A DNA stretch of 64,000 nucleotides. It comes from Salinisphaera sp049568105. Lineage in GTDB: Bacteria; Pseudomonadota; Gammaproteobacteria; Nevskiales; Salinisphaeraceae. Under the pieces are notes generated by a model that was not told where the DNA came from, searched no databases, and worked only from the letters and a program-made list of their open reading frames with translations. The first letter of the stretch is position 1; every line of letters starts with the position of its first letter. The DNA lies in NCBI RefSeq assembly GCF_049568105.1, contig NZ_CP145335.1, positions 1,922,001-1,986,000 on the forward strand, given 5' to 3'. This document shows positions 8,622 through 19,942 of the stretch, piece by piece. A program made the position numbers and the translations under genes.

Positions 8622-9266
8622 ATGCAAGCTTTTACGATTCATCAGGGCTTGGTTGCGCCGCTGGACCGGGCTAATGTCGATACCGACGCGATCATTCCCA
8701 AGCAGTATCTGAAATCGATCCGGCGAACCGGTTTCGGCCCCCATCTGTTCGACGACTGGCGCTATCTGGACGCCGGCGGGCTGGATATCGATATCGCCAA
8801 CCGGCGTGAAAACCCGGATTTCGTGCTCAATCAAGAACCGTTTCGCGATGCCTCGATCCTGCTGACGCGCGATAACTTCGGCTGTGGTTCCTCGCGCGAG
8901 CATGCAGTCTGGGCGCTGGCGGATTTCGGCATCCGCTGCGTAATCGCGCCCAGTTTTGCCGATATCTTCTACAACAACTGTTTCAAGAACGGTGTGTTGC
9001 CGGTCGCGCTGACAGCCGAGCAGGTCGATGAGCTGTTCGAGGCCGCGAAGATCGATGGCGGCCTGCAGGCGCGGGTCGATCTGTTCGAGCAGAACGTGCG
9101 CCTGGACGACGGCCGGGAGTATCGTTTCGATATCGAAGGCTATCGCCGCGACAACCTGCTGGAAGGGCTCGACGATATCGGCTTGACGCTGCAGCATGCC
9201 GACGACATTCGCGAGTTCGAACAGCAGCGCGCCCAGGATAAGCCGTGGCTATTCCGCGAGCTCTGA
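8622..9266 (+). CDS. leuD: 3-isopropylmalate dehydratase small subunit
   Basis: The 214-aa swivel-domain partner of LeuC begins at ATG 8622 (MQAFTIHQGLVAPLDRANVD). The family hallmarks TDAIIPKQYLK and the NFGCGSSREHAVWAL loop, which contacts the substrate, are present. The frame is open upstream inside the methyltransferase gene, but family alignment supports 8622. Length matches bacterial LeuD (about 200-215 aa). Confidence 0.96.
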   Translation: MQAFTIHQGLVAPLDRANVDTDAIIPKQYLKSIRRTGFGPHLFDDWRYLDAGGLDIDIANRRENPDFVLNQEPFRDASILLTRDNFGCGSSREHAVWALADFGIRCVIAPSFADIFYNNCFKNGVLPVALTAEQVDELFEAAKIDGGLQARVDLFEQNVRLDDGREYRFDIEGYRRDNLLEGLDDIGLTLQHADDIREFEQQRAQDKPWLFREL

Positions 9267-9306
9267 TCGCAGGCCGATTCGACAGCAAGGACAACGAGGG
9301 AGCGTT

Positions 9307-10383
9307 ATGACGGCACGTATTTTGGTCATGCCGGGGGATGGCGTCGGCCCCGAGATCTGCCGCGAGGCAGTACGGGTGCTTGAGGCTCTGGTGAACGACC
9401 ACGGTCTGGATATCGAACTGCACGAAGCCCTGGTCGGCGGTGCGGCCATCGATGCCGAAGGCGATCCGTTGCCGGAATCCTCGCTGGCCGCGGCCCGCGA
9501 AGCCGATGCCATCGTTTTCGGTTCGATCGGCGGTCCGGCCTGGGACGGTCTCGAGCGCGCCAAACGGCCGGAATCGGGCCTACTGCGCCTGCGCAGCGAG
9601 CTCGGGCTGTTCGCCAATCTGCGGCCGGCAATTCTGTATCCACAGCTCGCCCACGCCTCGGCGCTCAAACCTGAAGTCGTGTCCGGCTTGGATATCATGA
9701 TCGTGCGCGAACTGACCGGCGGCATCTATTTCGGTCAACCGGCCGGCCACGGCACCGACGAGGCCGGCCGGCGCGAAGCCTGGAATACGATGCGTTACAA
9801 CGATGCCGAAATCGAGCGCATCGGCCGCACCGCTTTTAATATCGCCCGGGCCCGCGGTGGCCGGCTGTGCAGCGTTGACAAGGCCAACGTACTGGATGTT
9901 TCGCAGCTCTGGCGCGACGTAATGAACGAAACCGCGGTCGACTATCCAGACGTCGAACTGTCGCATATGTATGTCGACAACGCGGCCATGCAGCTGGTGC
10001 GGGCGCCGAAGCAATTCGATACTGTGGTCACCACCAATCTGTTCGGCGATATTCTCTCGGATGCCGCAGCCATGTTGACCGGTTCGATCGGCATGCTGCC
10101 CTCGGCGTCGATGGATGCCAACGGCAAGGGGTTGTACGAACCGGTCCACGGTAGCGCGCCGGATATTGCCGGCCAAGGGCTGGCCAATCCGCTGGCCGCG
10201 ATTCTGTCGGTGGCGATGATGCTGCGCTATACGTTGGATCGCTCGGATCTGGCGGACAAGGTCGAGGCCGCGGTCGGCTATGCACTGGACCGGGGGCTGC
10301 GTACTCGCGACATCATGAACCAGGAAACCCAGGTCGCCAGCACCCAGGAGATGGGGGGCGCAATCGTCGATATGCTACGCTAA
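9307..10383 (+). CDS. leuB: 3-isopropylmalate dehydrogenase
   Basis: The 358-aa NAD-dependent enzyme oxidises and decarboxylates 3-isopropylmalate to 2-oxoisocaproate. The start MTARILVMPGDGVGPEI follows a GAGGGAG ribosome-binding site. The conserved NLFGDILSDAAAMLTGSIG signature carries the catalytic aspartates. It closes the leuC-methyltransferase-leuD-leuB operon, 40 nt after leuD. No asd gene follows, unlike in Pseudomonas; 158 nt separate it from fimV. Confidence 0.97.
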   Translation: MTARILVMPGDGVGPEICREAVRVLEALVNDHGLDIELHEALVGGAAIDAEGDPLPESSLAAAREADAIVFGSIGGPAWDGLERAKRPESGLLRLRSELGLFANLRPAILYPQLAHASALKPEVVSGLDIMIVRELTGGIYFGQPAGHGTDEAGRREAWNTMRYNDAEIERIGRTAFNIARARGGRLCSVDKANVLDVSQLWRDVMNETAVDYPDVELSHMYVDNAAMQLVRAPKQFDTVVTTNLFGDILSDAAAMLTGSIGMLPSASMDANGKGLYEPVHGSAPDIAGQGLANPLAAILSVAMMLRYTLDRSDLADKVEAAVGYALDRGLRTRDIMNQETQVASTQEMGGAIVDMLR

Positions 10384-10541
10384 ATTCGCCGGTCGACTGG
10401 GGCGATCGGCGATTCACCAACCGCTGCCGGTCGGCCTCGCGTGATCGAGGAAAAGCCGTTCGGCCCAGGATATCGGGCGGGTCGCGCTATCGGGCGACCA
10501 GTTGCGGGCGGCAGGGAAGCGGCATAGGGGGTTCGAACGGC

Positions 10542-12845
10542 GTGGCCGTGATCACTGAGCAAGGCTTACGAAAGACAGCGGTCGTCGCCGCCATGGTCGC
10601 GCTCGGCTATGCCGCGCCGGCTGCTGCAATGGAGTTCGGCGCGCTGTCCGTGCATTCTCGCCTCGACCAGCCTCTGGATGCCACGCTGGCACTAAAACGC
10701 CTGAGTGCCGCCGATCGCGCCAGCCTGCAGGTCGGGATCGCGCCGGCAGCAATGTTCGAGCGCTTTGGTATACGCCGCAGCAGCATCGTCGATCGGCTGC
10801 AGATAGATACCCGCTACGACGAACAGAGCGGCCGGGCCAATGTGCATCTGTCCACGCGCCGCCCGGTGGCCGAGCCGTTCGTCGATTTTCTGTTGCAGGT
10901 TCGCACCGGCGACGGTCGGGCGCTGCGCGAATACACGGCGATGCTCGATCCGGCCGGCATAGCACGCCCAGAGTCGTCGCCGGCCGCGACCCAGTCGCAG
11001 CCGGCGGCGTCGAAAACGCAGTCCAGCTCCGAGGTCGTATCCAGGGGCCAAGCAGGCGCTATGACCCATCGGGTACGCGCCGGCGAAACCCTCTGGTCGA
11101 TCGCCGCCGCCAATACGCCGGCCGATGCCAGCGTGGCCCAGACCATGCAGGCGATCTATCGCGCCAATGCGTCGGCGTTCGGTCGCAACATGGCGCAACT
11201 GCGCGGCGGCGCAGTGCTCGACCTGCCGAGTGCGACTCGAATCCGTGCGATCGATGCGAGCCAGGCCAAAAACCGCGCCGCACAGCTAAGTCCAGCCACC
11301 GATCGGCCGGCCAATGAGCCAGACGTCCAGGCCAGCGGCCAGGCCCCACCGGCCAGCCTGGAACAACAGACAGCCGATGCCGAGCAGGCGGTGCCGGCAA
11401 CCGCCGCCGAGTCGGCGCCAGAAGAGACACGGCAGGCGCGCTTGGGCCACCTGAGCCCGCCGGCCGATACGCCCTGGACGCCTAGCGAGCAGCGTGTCGG
11501 AGCTACTTCTGCAGCCCCTGCTGTGGCGGATGCCGTGGCAAACACGCAGCCCGGTCGTAACGAGAAGGCCGCCACCGCAGCAGCGCCGGGCTCACAAGCC
11601 AAAGCGAATGCGACCGCGGGCGCCGTGGCTACCGCGGCCGAGTCGGATACGACCGATGCCGCCACCAGCCCCCGTGGCACGAGCCGGTCTGAGCCGGTCA
11701 CCTCGAGCATCGACGAAATGCCGCCGCCACGAGATGTCGCAGCGGGCGGTAGCGGGTTATCGCTGCGCACTCTGGGGCTGGTCGTATTGCTGCTGTTGTT
11801 GGCGCTGTTGGGCATTCGACGATGGCAGGCGCGTCGCTATCGACCGATTGAACTCGAATCTGCAGAAGCCGAACAGGTCAGCCAGCACCGCGAGGACAGC
11901 GCAGCGACCGTAACCGAGGCCCCTGTTGCCGAGACGGCGACCGGCCACGAGAGCGCGGCGACGCCGGGCGAGCATCAGAGCGCCCATACGCCCGCCGCCA
12001 CAGCAGCAGGTTCTGGTCCGGGGGCCATAAGTCCGGATTCGACCCTGGATGCTGCAGCGGCCAGTCGGCTAGATCGTGCGCCGTTAGAAAGTCCGATACC
12101 CGATGAGCCAGGCCAAAGTAGCGCTTTCAGTGGGGCGCCTGCGGCCGACGCCGTAGCCGCTTTCCAGCCGGCATCGCCCCTGGCCACGCCGGGCGCCGAG
12201 CACAGCAGGACGGATACAGACACGATGCCGGCTATGCCGGACGTGGCCGCTCCCGAGACGCCGCGGGCAGACGACGCGAACAAAGACGTCGAGCACAGGC
12301 GACCGGCCTCTACCGAGCCGGGGGCCAGCGCCGCCGATGGGTCGCCAGCTGCGGTAGACGACCATGCCCCCGGTACGAACGCCGATCGGGCGGCCCCAGA
12401 AGCGCCGCCTGACCGGCCGCGACGGGCGGCAACCAACGAAGAGATCGAAGCCCTGGCGTTCGAATCCCATGCGTTGCCACAGGCTGCCGAGCGACAGCAC
12501 GATTTGGGCGATCATGACCAGGAAGGCCTGAGCTTTAACGCTGAGACCGAGGAAGCGCAGGATGCGGCCCTGAGTGACGACGGACAGCTCGAAAACAGCG
12601 ATATCGAGCGCTACGGACTCGAAATGATCGATCCTGGCGAGTTTGATCTGTACGATCCGCCTTCCGAAACCGCTGGGCAATCCGACGATGATCCCAATGA
12701 CAGCATCGAGATCCGGCTCGATCTGGCCCGTATGTACATCGACATGGACGATCGGGCTGCAGCCCGAGAGCTGCTCGAGGACGTTCGCCAACGCGGCGAC
12801 GAGCAGCAGCAGCACAGCGCGACTGAACTGCTGGAAACGCTTTAG
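10542..12845 (+). CDS. fimV: FimV-family polar scaffold protein
   Basis: The 767-aa inner-membrane protein has a signal-like N-terminus (to about residue 29), the FimV N-terminal domain (MEFGALSVHSRLDQPLDATL), a LysM peptidoglycan-binding domain at about 172-226, a Pro/Ala-rich segment, one transmembrane helix at about 405-425 (LGLVVLLLLLALLGI), a long acidic cytoplasmic region, and a short TPR-like C-terminal domain (IEIRLDLARMYIDMDDRAAARELL). FimV organises type IV pili and other polar systems in Pseudomonas. The start is a GTG after AGGGGG; another in-frame GTG lies 6 nt downstream. Its place before truA is conserved. Confidence 0.93.
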   Translation: MAVITEQGLRKTAVVAAMVALGYAAPAAAMEFGALSVHSRLDQPLDATLALKRLSAADRASLQVGIAPAAMFERFGIRRSSIVDRLQIDTRYDEQSGRANVHLSTRRPVAEPFVDFLLQVRTGDGRALREYTAMLDPAGIARPESSPAATQSQPAASKTQSSSEVVSRGQAGAMTHRVRAGETLWSIAAANTPADASVAQTMQAIYRANASAFGRNMAQLRGGAVLDLPSATRIRAIDASQAKNRAAQLSPATDRPANEPDVQASGQAPPASLEQQTADAEQAVPATAAESAPEETRQARLGHLSPPADTPWTPSEQRVGATSAAPAVADAVANTQPGRNEKAATAAAPGSQAKANATAGAVATAAESDTTDAATSPRGTSRSEPVTSSIDEMPPPRDVAAGGSGLSLRTLGLVVLLLLLALLGIRRWQARRYRPIELESAEAEQVSQHREDSAATVTEAPVAETATGHESAATPGEHQSAHTPAATAAGSGPGAISPDSTLDAAAASRLDRAPLESPIPDEPGQSSAFSGAPAADAVAAFQPASPLATPGAEHSRTDTDTMPAMPDVAAPETPRADDANKDVEHRRPASTEPGASAADGSPAAVDDHAPGTNADRAAPEAPPDRPRRAATNEEIEALAFESHALPQAAERQHDLGDHDQEGLSFNAETEEAQDAALSDDGQLENSDIERYGLEMIDPGEFDLYDPPSETAGQSDDDPNDSIEIRLDLARMYIDMDDRAAARELLEDVRQRGDEQQQHSATELLETL

Positions 12846-12881
12846 CCAGCAGCTGGTTGCTGGTGACGGAGCGGTGGTCTG

Positions 12882-13661
12882 ATGCGCTGGGCGGCTTGTA
12901 TCGAATACGACGGCACGCACTACCACGGCTGGCAGAGCCAGCCGCACGCCAGCAGCGTTCAGGACAGTCTCGAAGCAGCGCTGTCCAAGGTAGCGAACGA
13001 GCCGATTCGTACCGTCTGTAGCGGGCGGACCGACAGCGGCGTGCATGCTCAGGGCCAAATCGTGCATTTCGACACCGCGGCGGTCCGCCGTGATCGAAGC
13101 TGGCTGCTCGGCACCAATCGTTGGCTGAACGACGACATCGCGCCGCAGTGGTTCGTACCGGTTCCCGAGACGTTTCATGCCCGTTTCCAGGCGGTTGCGC
13201 GCGACTATCGCTACTGGCTGCTGGATCGTGATGCGCCGTCGGCGCTGTGGCGATCACGGGCATGGCATGTTCATCGCCGGCTCGACGAAAAAGCTATGCA
13301 CGAGGCCGCGCAGACGCTGGTCGGCACCCATGATTTCAGTGCTTTTCGCGCGGCCGGTTGCCAAGCCAAGACGCCGGTGCGCGATGTCCAGCATCTGAGC
13401 GTGACGCGGCAGGACGACTGGCTGCGGGTCGATGTACGGGCCAATGCGTTTTTGCACCATATGGTGCGCAACATTGTCGGTACGCTTGCAGTGATTGGCC
13501 GCGGCGAGGCAGGGACCGGCTGGGTCGGTGAGTTGCTGGCGGGCGGTGATCGCCGCTATGCCGGTATGACGGCGCCGGCGGCCGGTCTGTCGTTGCGTCG
13601 GGTCCACTATCCGCCGGATGTCGAACTGCCGTTGCCGGCGCTTGACGACGCGGGCTGGTAA
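12882..13661 (+). CDS. truA: tRNA pseudouridine(38-40) synthase
   Basis: The 259-aa enzyme makes pseudouridine at positions 38-40 in the anticodon arm of many tRNAs. The catalytic aspartate is Asp51 in GRTDSGVHAQGQ, and the C-terminal FLHHMVRNIVGTL segment is conserved. The start ATG 12882 lies 36 nt after the fimV stop. The product is close to the family's usual 250-270 aa. Confidence 0.96.
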   Translation: MRWAACIEYDGTHYHGWQSQPHASSVQDSLEAALSKVANEPIRTVCSGRTDSGVHAQGQIVHFDTAAVRRDRSWLLGTNRWLNDDIAPQWFVPVPETFHARFQAVARDYRYWLLDRDAPSALWRSRAWHVHRRLDEKAMHEAAQTLVGTHDFSAFRAAGCQAKTPVRDVQHLSVTRQDDWLRVDVRANAFLHHMVRNIVGTLAVIGRGEAGTGWVGELLAGGDRRYAGMTAPAAGLSLRRVHYPPDVELPLPALDDAGW

Positions 13662-13673
13662 AATAACTGGTCT

Positions 13674-14335
13674 ATGATTTCAGCCCTGTCGTCATCGTCG
13701 ATTGCCACCAACCGGGTGCGCACCAAAATCTGTGGTGTCACCACGGCTGCGGACGCACAGGCAGCCGCTGCGGCCGGTGCCGACGCCATTGGCCTGGTGT
13801 TCGCAGCAGGCAGTTCGCGCGCGATCTCGATCGCCCGAGCCGGCGAGATTACGGCCGCACTGCCGCCTTTCGTGGCACGGGTGGCGCTGTTTATGGATAA
13901 CGAAGCACGTCTGGTCGAGCAGGTGTTAGCCAGCCTGCCGATCGATCTGCTGCAGTTCCACGGCAGCGAATCAGCGGCCTTTTGCGCGAGTTTCGATACG
14001 CCTTTCGCCAAGGCGGTACCGATGGGGGAGCCCGGGGTTCGGCTGGTCGAATGGGCCGAACGCTATGATCGGGCCGCGGCCCTGTTGCTGGACGCCAACC
14101 GGGTCGGCCAGGCCGGTGGCCAAGGCGAGACCTTCGACTGGCAGGCGAAGCTCGAGTCGGTGGCCCAGCCGATCATCATTGCCGGCGGTCTGAATCCAGA
14201 TAATGTGAGCGAGGCGATCGCGTGTTTTTCGCCCTATGCCGTGGATGTAAGCAGCGGCGTGGAGCGCGAGCGTGGCGCCAAATGCAGTGCGAAGATGAAA
14301 GCTTTCGTCGACGCGGTAAACCAAGCAGGTAGAGC

Positions 14336-14339
<4 letters not shown>
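13674..14339 (+). CDS. trpF: Phosphoribosylanthranilate isomerase
   Basis: The 221-aa TIM-barrel enzyme converts phosphoribosylanthranilate to CdRP in tryptophan synthesis. TKICGVTT near residue 18 and the phosphate-binding FSPYAVDVSSGVE segment are diagnostic. The first 15 residues have no match in the family, and the true start could be slightly downstream. The stop overlaps trpB by 4 nt (ATGA), so the two are translationally coupled. Confidence 0.95.
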
Positions 14340-15582
<1,243 letters not shown>

Positions 15583-15586
<4 letters not shown>

Positions 15587-16434
15587 GTCGCTTGGCGAAA
15601 CGTTTCGAGACATTGCGCAGCGCCGGCCGCACGGCGCTGATTCCGTATCTGACCGCCGGCGATCCGCATCCCGATGCGACCCCGGATTTCATGCATGCCC
15701 TGGTCGATGCCGGTGCCGACGTGATCGAACTAGGCGTACCGTTCACCGATCCGATGGCCGATGGCCCGGTGATCCAGGCCGCCTGCGAGCGGGCGCTGAT
15801 GCATGGCACTAGCCTGCGTCAGGTACTGGATATGGTGGCACGTTTTCGTGAGCGCGATCGTGATACGCCGGTCGTGCTGATGGGCTATTTCAACCCGATC
15901 GATTCGATGGGCCTGGACACATTCGCTGCGCGCGCCAGCGAAGCCGGCGTCGACGGCGCGCTGATCGTGGATATGACTGCGGAAGAAGCGCCGGATATCG
16001 CGCCGAGCTTGAGTGCGGCCGGCATTGATCCGGTCTGCCTGATCGCGCCGACCACAGGCCGCGAACGGATCGCACGCATCTGCGAAAACGCGGCCGGTTT
16101 CATCTATTATGTATCGTTTAAGGGCGTTACCGGCGCGGCGAGCCTGGATACCGACCGCCTGGCAGGGCAGATCGCACCGATTCGCGAGGCCACATCCTTG
16201 CCGATCGGGGTAGGTTTCGGGGTGCGCACGCCGGACAATGCGGCAGCAGTGGCAGCGGTCGCTGATGCGGTCGTGGTCGGCAGTGCGCTGGTGCGTGAAA
16301 TCGCCGAACACGGCGATGATCGGGACCTGACTGCCCAGCGCCTCGGACAAACGCTGTCGGCGATGCGCGTAGCGATCGACGACAGCGACCAAAGCCAACG
16401 GGACGAACGCGAACAGGAGGGCGAAGGCGCATGA
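15583..16434 (+). CDS. trpA: Tryptophan synthase alpha subunit
   Basis: The 283-aa TIM-barrel subunit releases indole from indole-glycerol phosphate. I start at TTG 15583, which overlaps the trpB stop (TTGA), sits 7 nt after AGGAG, and gives MSRLAKRFETLRSAGRTALIPYLTAGDP, the usual TrpA N-terminus. An earlier in-frame ATG at 15415 lies deep inside trpB and adds unrelated sequence. ELGVPFTDPMADGPVIQAA carries the catalytic aspartate. The stop overlaps accD by 4 nt. Confidence 0.96.
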
Positions 16435-17336
16435 GCTGGCTCGAGAAACTGATGCCGTCGCAGATGCGCAACGATGCATCGCGACAGAAAAACAGCGTGC
16501 CCGAGGGGTTGTGGGCGAAATGCAGCAGCTGTGGTGCAGTGCTGTACACCGCCGAGATGGAGCGCTCCCTGCACGTCTGCCCGAAGTGCAACACCCACCA
16601 GCGTCTGCGGGCGCGGCAGCGTCTGGATCTGTTCCTCGATCCAGACAATCGCCACGAAATCGCCGGCGGTCTTGAGCCGCGCGACCCGCTCAAGTTTCGC
16701 GATTCCAAGAAATATCGGGACCGTCTGTCGGCCGCCCAGAAGGACTCGGGCGAGCGCGAAGCCGTACTGATGATGAGCGGTACGCTCAAGTCGATGCCGA
16801 TCGTGGCCGGCGCCATGGATTTCAAATTCATGGGCGGTTCGATGGGCAGCGTGGTCGGTGAGAGTTTCGTACGCGGCGTACATGCCGCGATCGATGCCAA
16901 CTCGCCGTTCGTGTTCTTTTCGGCTTCGGGCGGTGCCCGTATGCAGGAAGGCCTGTTTTCACTGCTCCAGATGGGCAAGACCAGCACCGCGCTGACCCGG
17001 CTGGCCGATCGCGGTCTGCCGTTCGTATCGGTGTTGACCCATCCCACCATGGGGGGCGTGGCAGCCAGCTATGCGATGCTCGGTGACATCAACGTGGCCG
17101 AGCCGGAAGCCCTGGTCGGATTCGCCGGGCCGCGCGTGATCGAGCAGACCGTGAAACAGACCTTGCCGGAAGGCTTTCAGCGCAGCGAATTTCTGCTCGA
17201 GCATGGCGCGATCGATATGATCGTACAGCGCAGCGATCTGCGCGATCAGGTGTATCGTGTGGTATCGACGATGATGCACCGCCCGCCGGTGGCCGAAGAG
17301 GCTGCCGAGCCCGAAGCGCCGGCTGAGCAAGACTAG
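16431..17336 (+). CDS. accD: Acetyl-CoA carboxylase, carboxyltransferase beta subunit
   Basis: The 301-aa subunit, with AccA, transfers carboxyl from biotin to acetyl-CoA to form malonyl-CoA. A zinc ribbon uses Cys31, Cys34, Cys50 and Cys53. The crotonase-like domain carries SASGGARMQEGLFSLLQMGK and GGVAASYAMLGD. The last 15 residues are an acidic Glu/Pro/Ala tail. ATG 16431 overlaps the trpA stop, so fatty-acid and tryptophan genes are coupled here. Confidence 0.97.
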   Translation: MSWLEKLMPSQMRNDASRQKNSVPEGLWAKCSSCGAVLYTAEMERSLHVCPKCNTHQRLRARQRLDLFLDPDNRHEIAGGLEPRDPLKFRDSKKYRDRLSAAQKDSGEREAVLMMSGTLKSMPIVAGAMDFKFMGGSMGSVVGESFVRGVHAAIDANSPFVFFSASGGARMQEGLFSLLQMGKTSTALTRLADRGLPFVSVLTHPTMGGVAASYAMLGDINVAEPEALVGFAGPRVIEQTVKQTLPEGFQRSEFLLEHGAIDMIVQRSDLRDQVYRVVSTMMHRPPVAEEAAEPEAPAEQD

Positions 17337-17380
17337 CGGCCTCGACAGCTTCGAGCGGTGCTGACCGAGCGCCCGAGGTA

Positions 17381-17430
17381 CGTCGTGGGCCAACTATGGC
17401 CCGCGACGAATCAGGCTGTGTCTGCAGCCT
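17381..17430. other. Tandem hairpins between accD and folC
   Basis: Within the 199-nt accD-folC gap, an 11-bp stem (17381-17391 with 17398-17408, one G-T pair, loop aactat) is followed by a 6-bp stem, AGGCTG (17413-17418) with CAGCCT (17425-17430). Neither is followed by a clear T-run. They may terminate or stabilise the trp-accD message; folC probably has its own promoter in the rest of the gap. Confidence 0.4.
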
Positions 17431-17535
17431 GTTCGGCGCAGCGCATTGGGTTGTCTTCGATGCGGAATCGATCGCTTATCAAACGCGTTTGCCATGTTGA
17501 TCCTGCTCGGCTGACAGCCTGAGCGACCGCCGGGT

Positions 17536-18780
17536 ATGAATGTGCCATCGACCCTGGAACAGTGGCTGGACTACCAGCTTTCGCTTCACAGCCGCGAAAT
17601 TGAACTCGGTTTGGATCGGGTGCGTACCGTGGCCGAACGCCTGGATTTGCTGGCGCCGCGTCATCGAACGATCACGGTCGCCGGCACCAATGGCAAGGGC
17701 AGCACGGTCGCTTTGATTGGCGGCCTGCTCGGACAGCGCTGCCGGGTCGGCGCCTATACCTCGCCGCATCTATGGCGCTACAACGAACGCGTGGCCGTCG
17801 ACGGCGAGCCGGCTACCGATGCCGCGTTAGTGGCCGCGTTCGAAACGATCGAAAGGGCACGCGGGGATATCCCGCTGACGTTCTTTGAATTCGGCACGCT
17901 GGCTGCCCTTTGGGTCTTCGCGCAGGCCGGCGTTGATGTGGCGGTGCTGGAAGTCGGGCTGGGCGGTCGGCTTGATGCAGTCAATATCCTCGATGCAGAT
18001 GTCGCCGTGATCACGCGCATCGGCCTGGATCATACCGACTGGCTCGGCGATACCCGCGAGGCAATCGGCGCCGAAAAGGCCGGGATCATGCGCGGCGACC
18101 AGTCCGTGTTCTGCAGCGATCGCGAGGCGCCGGCCAGTATTGCAGCCTCAGCCGCCGCCTGCGGAGCTCGGCTCTATTCGATCGGCTCGGAGTTTAATTT
18201 GTCGGCGGCGAACGGCCATTGGCAATGGACCGGCCCGAATGGCCGGTTGCTAAGCTGTGCGCCGCATGCCGAGGTCCACCCCGACAACCTAGCTGCGGCC
18301 GTGGCCACGGTGGCTGACCTGGGCTGGGAGCTCGCGGCTGAAGACATCGAACGGGCCTGTCGTGTTCAGGCGAAACTACCGGGCCGGCGAGAAGTTATCG
18401 ACGGTCCCATACCGATCATCTACGATGTGGGCCACAACGACGACGCAGTGGCTTTGTTGGTCGACGAACTCGAACGTCGGCCGGCTGTCGGATGGACTCA
18501 TGTGGTGATTGGCATGCTCGCGGACAAACCGGTCGAAGCCGTCGGCCAACGGCTGGCAGCGATCGCGGACCGGTTCTATCCCGCCGGGCTGGATACGGTT
18601 ACCCCCCGGGGTTTGAGTGCTGAGGCACTGGCGGCGCGGCTCGGTCATGTCGGTCCGACGTTCGATGATCCGTCCGCGGCCTTGAACGAGGCCGGCCGGG
18701 TCGCGGCTCGCGGCGATCGAATCGTCGTTTGTGGTTCTTTTTTTACCGTGGCGCAGGCGCGGAGTCCTGAACATGAATGA
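17536..18780 (+). CDS. folC: Bifunctional folylpolyglutamate synthase/dihydrofolate synthase
   Basis: The 414-aa Mur-ligase-family enzyme adds glutamate to dihydropteroate and to folates. The P-loop is VAGTNGKGSTVALIGGLL at about residue 48, followed by YTSPHLWRYNERV, which binds the substrate. The C-terminal domain contains YDVGHNDDAV. The stop lies 8 nt inside the following SPOR gene. Confidence 0.95.
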   Translation: MNVPSTLEQWLDYQLSLHSREIELGLDRVRTVAERLDLLAPRHRTITVAGTNGKGSTVALIGGLLGQRCRVGAYTSPHLWRYNERVAVDGEPATDAALVAAFETIERARGDIPLTFFEFGTLAALWVFAQAGVDVAVLEVGLGGRLDAVNILDADVAVITRIGLDHTDWLGDTREAIGAEKAGIMRGDQSVFCSDREAPASIAASAAACGARLYSIGSEFNLSAANGHWQWTGPNGRLLSCAPHAEVHPDNLAAAVATVADLGWELAAEDIERACRVQAKLPGRREVIDGPIPIIYDVGHNDDAVALLVDELERRPAVGWTHVVIGMLADKPVEAVGQRLAAIADRFYPAGLDTVTPRGLSAEALAARLGHVGPTFDDPSAALNEAGRVAARGDRIVVCGSFFTVAQARSPEHE

Positions 18781-19582
18781 TGTGATGAAAAAACGCCTGA
18801 TCGGCGTGGCCATCCTGGTGATCATCGGTGTATTAGCGCCGTTGCTGCTTTCGCGCTGTATGCACAGCGGTGGCGAGGACGACGGGCGTGGTTCAATGCG
18901 CGTCTATAATGTTCAGCCGGATGGTGAGGCCGAGCCCGCTGACGGATCGGGCAACGACGCCGGCGACACCGGTACCGATGGACAGGCACAGCAGGCCTCT
19001 GCAGCGAACCATACGCCGACGGCACAGTCCCGCCAGCCGAGCGCCGATGCGGTCTCGCCGCAGAGTGAGTCCGAATTCTCGACGCCCCCAGTGCATGGCA
19101 GTTCGAGCGACGAGCAGGCTGCAGCACAGACCCCGGCCGAGCCGGCCCCGAAAAAGCAGGCTCAGCCGAGCCAGTCCTCGGCATCGACCCGCCAGTCAAG
19201 TTCGAACGAGCCGCAGCCGAGCACCGAGCGTGATCGGGCCGAGAGCACGTCGAGCGATTATGGTTCGTCTACCGTCGGCAATAACGCCAAGAGCAACCGC
19301 AGCCAGGGCGGTAACGCGAGTGCGGCCGGTACCGGTCTGGAAAAACGCCAGCCGAAGGGTTGGGTAGTGCAGATTGCCAGCTTCGGCAAACAGGACAACG
19401 CTGAGGCTCTGGCGCGCCAGCTGCAAGGGCAGTTCAAGGCCTTCTATACGCCGGGCGATGTCGATGGCAAGACCTGGTATCGCGTCAACGTGGGCCCGTT
19501 CGACGGCGAGGACGCTGCGCGAGCGACGGCCGACCGGCTCAAGCAGCAGGGCCGCAAGACCTTGGTGCGGCATCTACGCTAG
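18773..19582 (+). CDS. SPOR-domain membrane protein (DedD-like)
   Basis: The 269-aa protein has a short cytoplasmic start, one transmembrane helix (LIGVAILVIIGVLAPLLLS), a long Ser/Gln/Pro-rich periplasmic linker, and a C-terminal SPOR domain from about residue 198 (GWVVQIASFGKQDNAEALA ... TWYRVNVGPF). SPOR domains bind denuded glycans at the division septum. In E. coli the gene after folC is dedD, a division protein. I use ATG 18773, which overlaps folC; an in-frame start 42 nt upstream is less likely. Confidence 0.88.
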   Translation: MNDVMKKRLIGVAILVIIGVLAPLLLSRCMHSGGEDDGRGSMRVYNVQPDGEAEPADGSGNDAGDTGTDGQAQQASAANHTPTAQSRQPSADAVSPQSESEFSTPPVHGSSSDEQAAAQTPAEPAPKKQAQPSQSSASTRQSSSNEPQPSTERDRAESTSSDYGSSTVGNNAKSNRSQGGNASAAGTGLEKRQPKGWVVQIASFGKQDNAEALARQLQGQFKAFYTPGDVDGKTWYRVNVGPFDGEDAARATADRLKQQGRKTLVRHLR

Positions 19583-19942
19583 GACCGGCCGGGACCGGTT
19601 GATGTCGTTGAGCAGCGCTGCATCGCGGCCGCGGTTCGGCTCGCAAGGCGATCTGGCCGGCAGGACAGCGTTCGCGACTGAGACGTCAGAATATGATCAC
19701 AACGCTACGGCCGGCTCGGGCCGTGGCTGGTGTGATGGGCGTTGCCGGAACGCGGGTTCCGGCGAGTGCCGCAACCCGCGAAACGCGACAGCCACGGCGT
19801 CTATGCCGTGCGTTCGTCCAGCGGTGTGCCGGTCCGCGCGGGGCTGGCCGCAGGCGATCGGCGTTGCGATCGTGGCCGCAGGGCCGCTCGCAGGCCATGA
19901 GTTTGCTATCATGTCACCGTCTTGCCCTGGCGGCCGGCTATC
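19583..19942. other. Non-coding gap before cvpA
   Basis: This 360-nt gap has open frames in several phases but none with recognisable composition or similarity. It holds a perfect 8-bp hairpin, gccggaac (19744-19751) with gttccggc (19756-19763), not followed by T residues. It presumably carries the promoter for cvpA-purF, but I cannot point to a convincing hexamer pair. Confidence 0.4.

Noticed and set aside
12458..12468. GTTCGAATCCC, like a tRNA T-arm
   Set aside because: It lies inside the fimV reading frame with no acceptor stem or other arms nearby.
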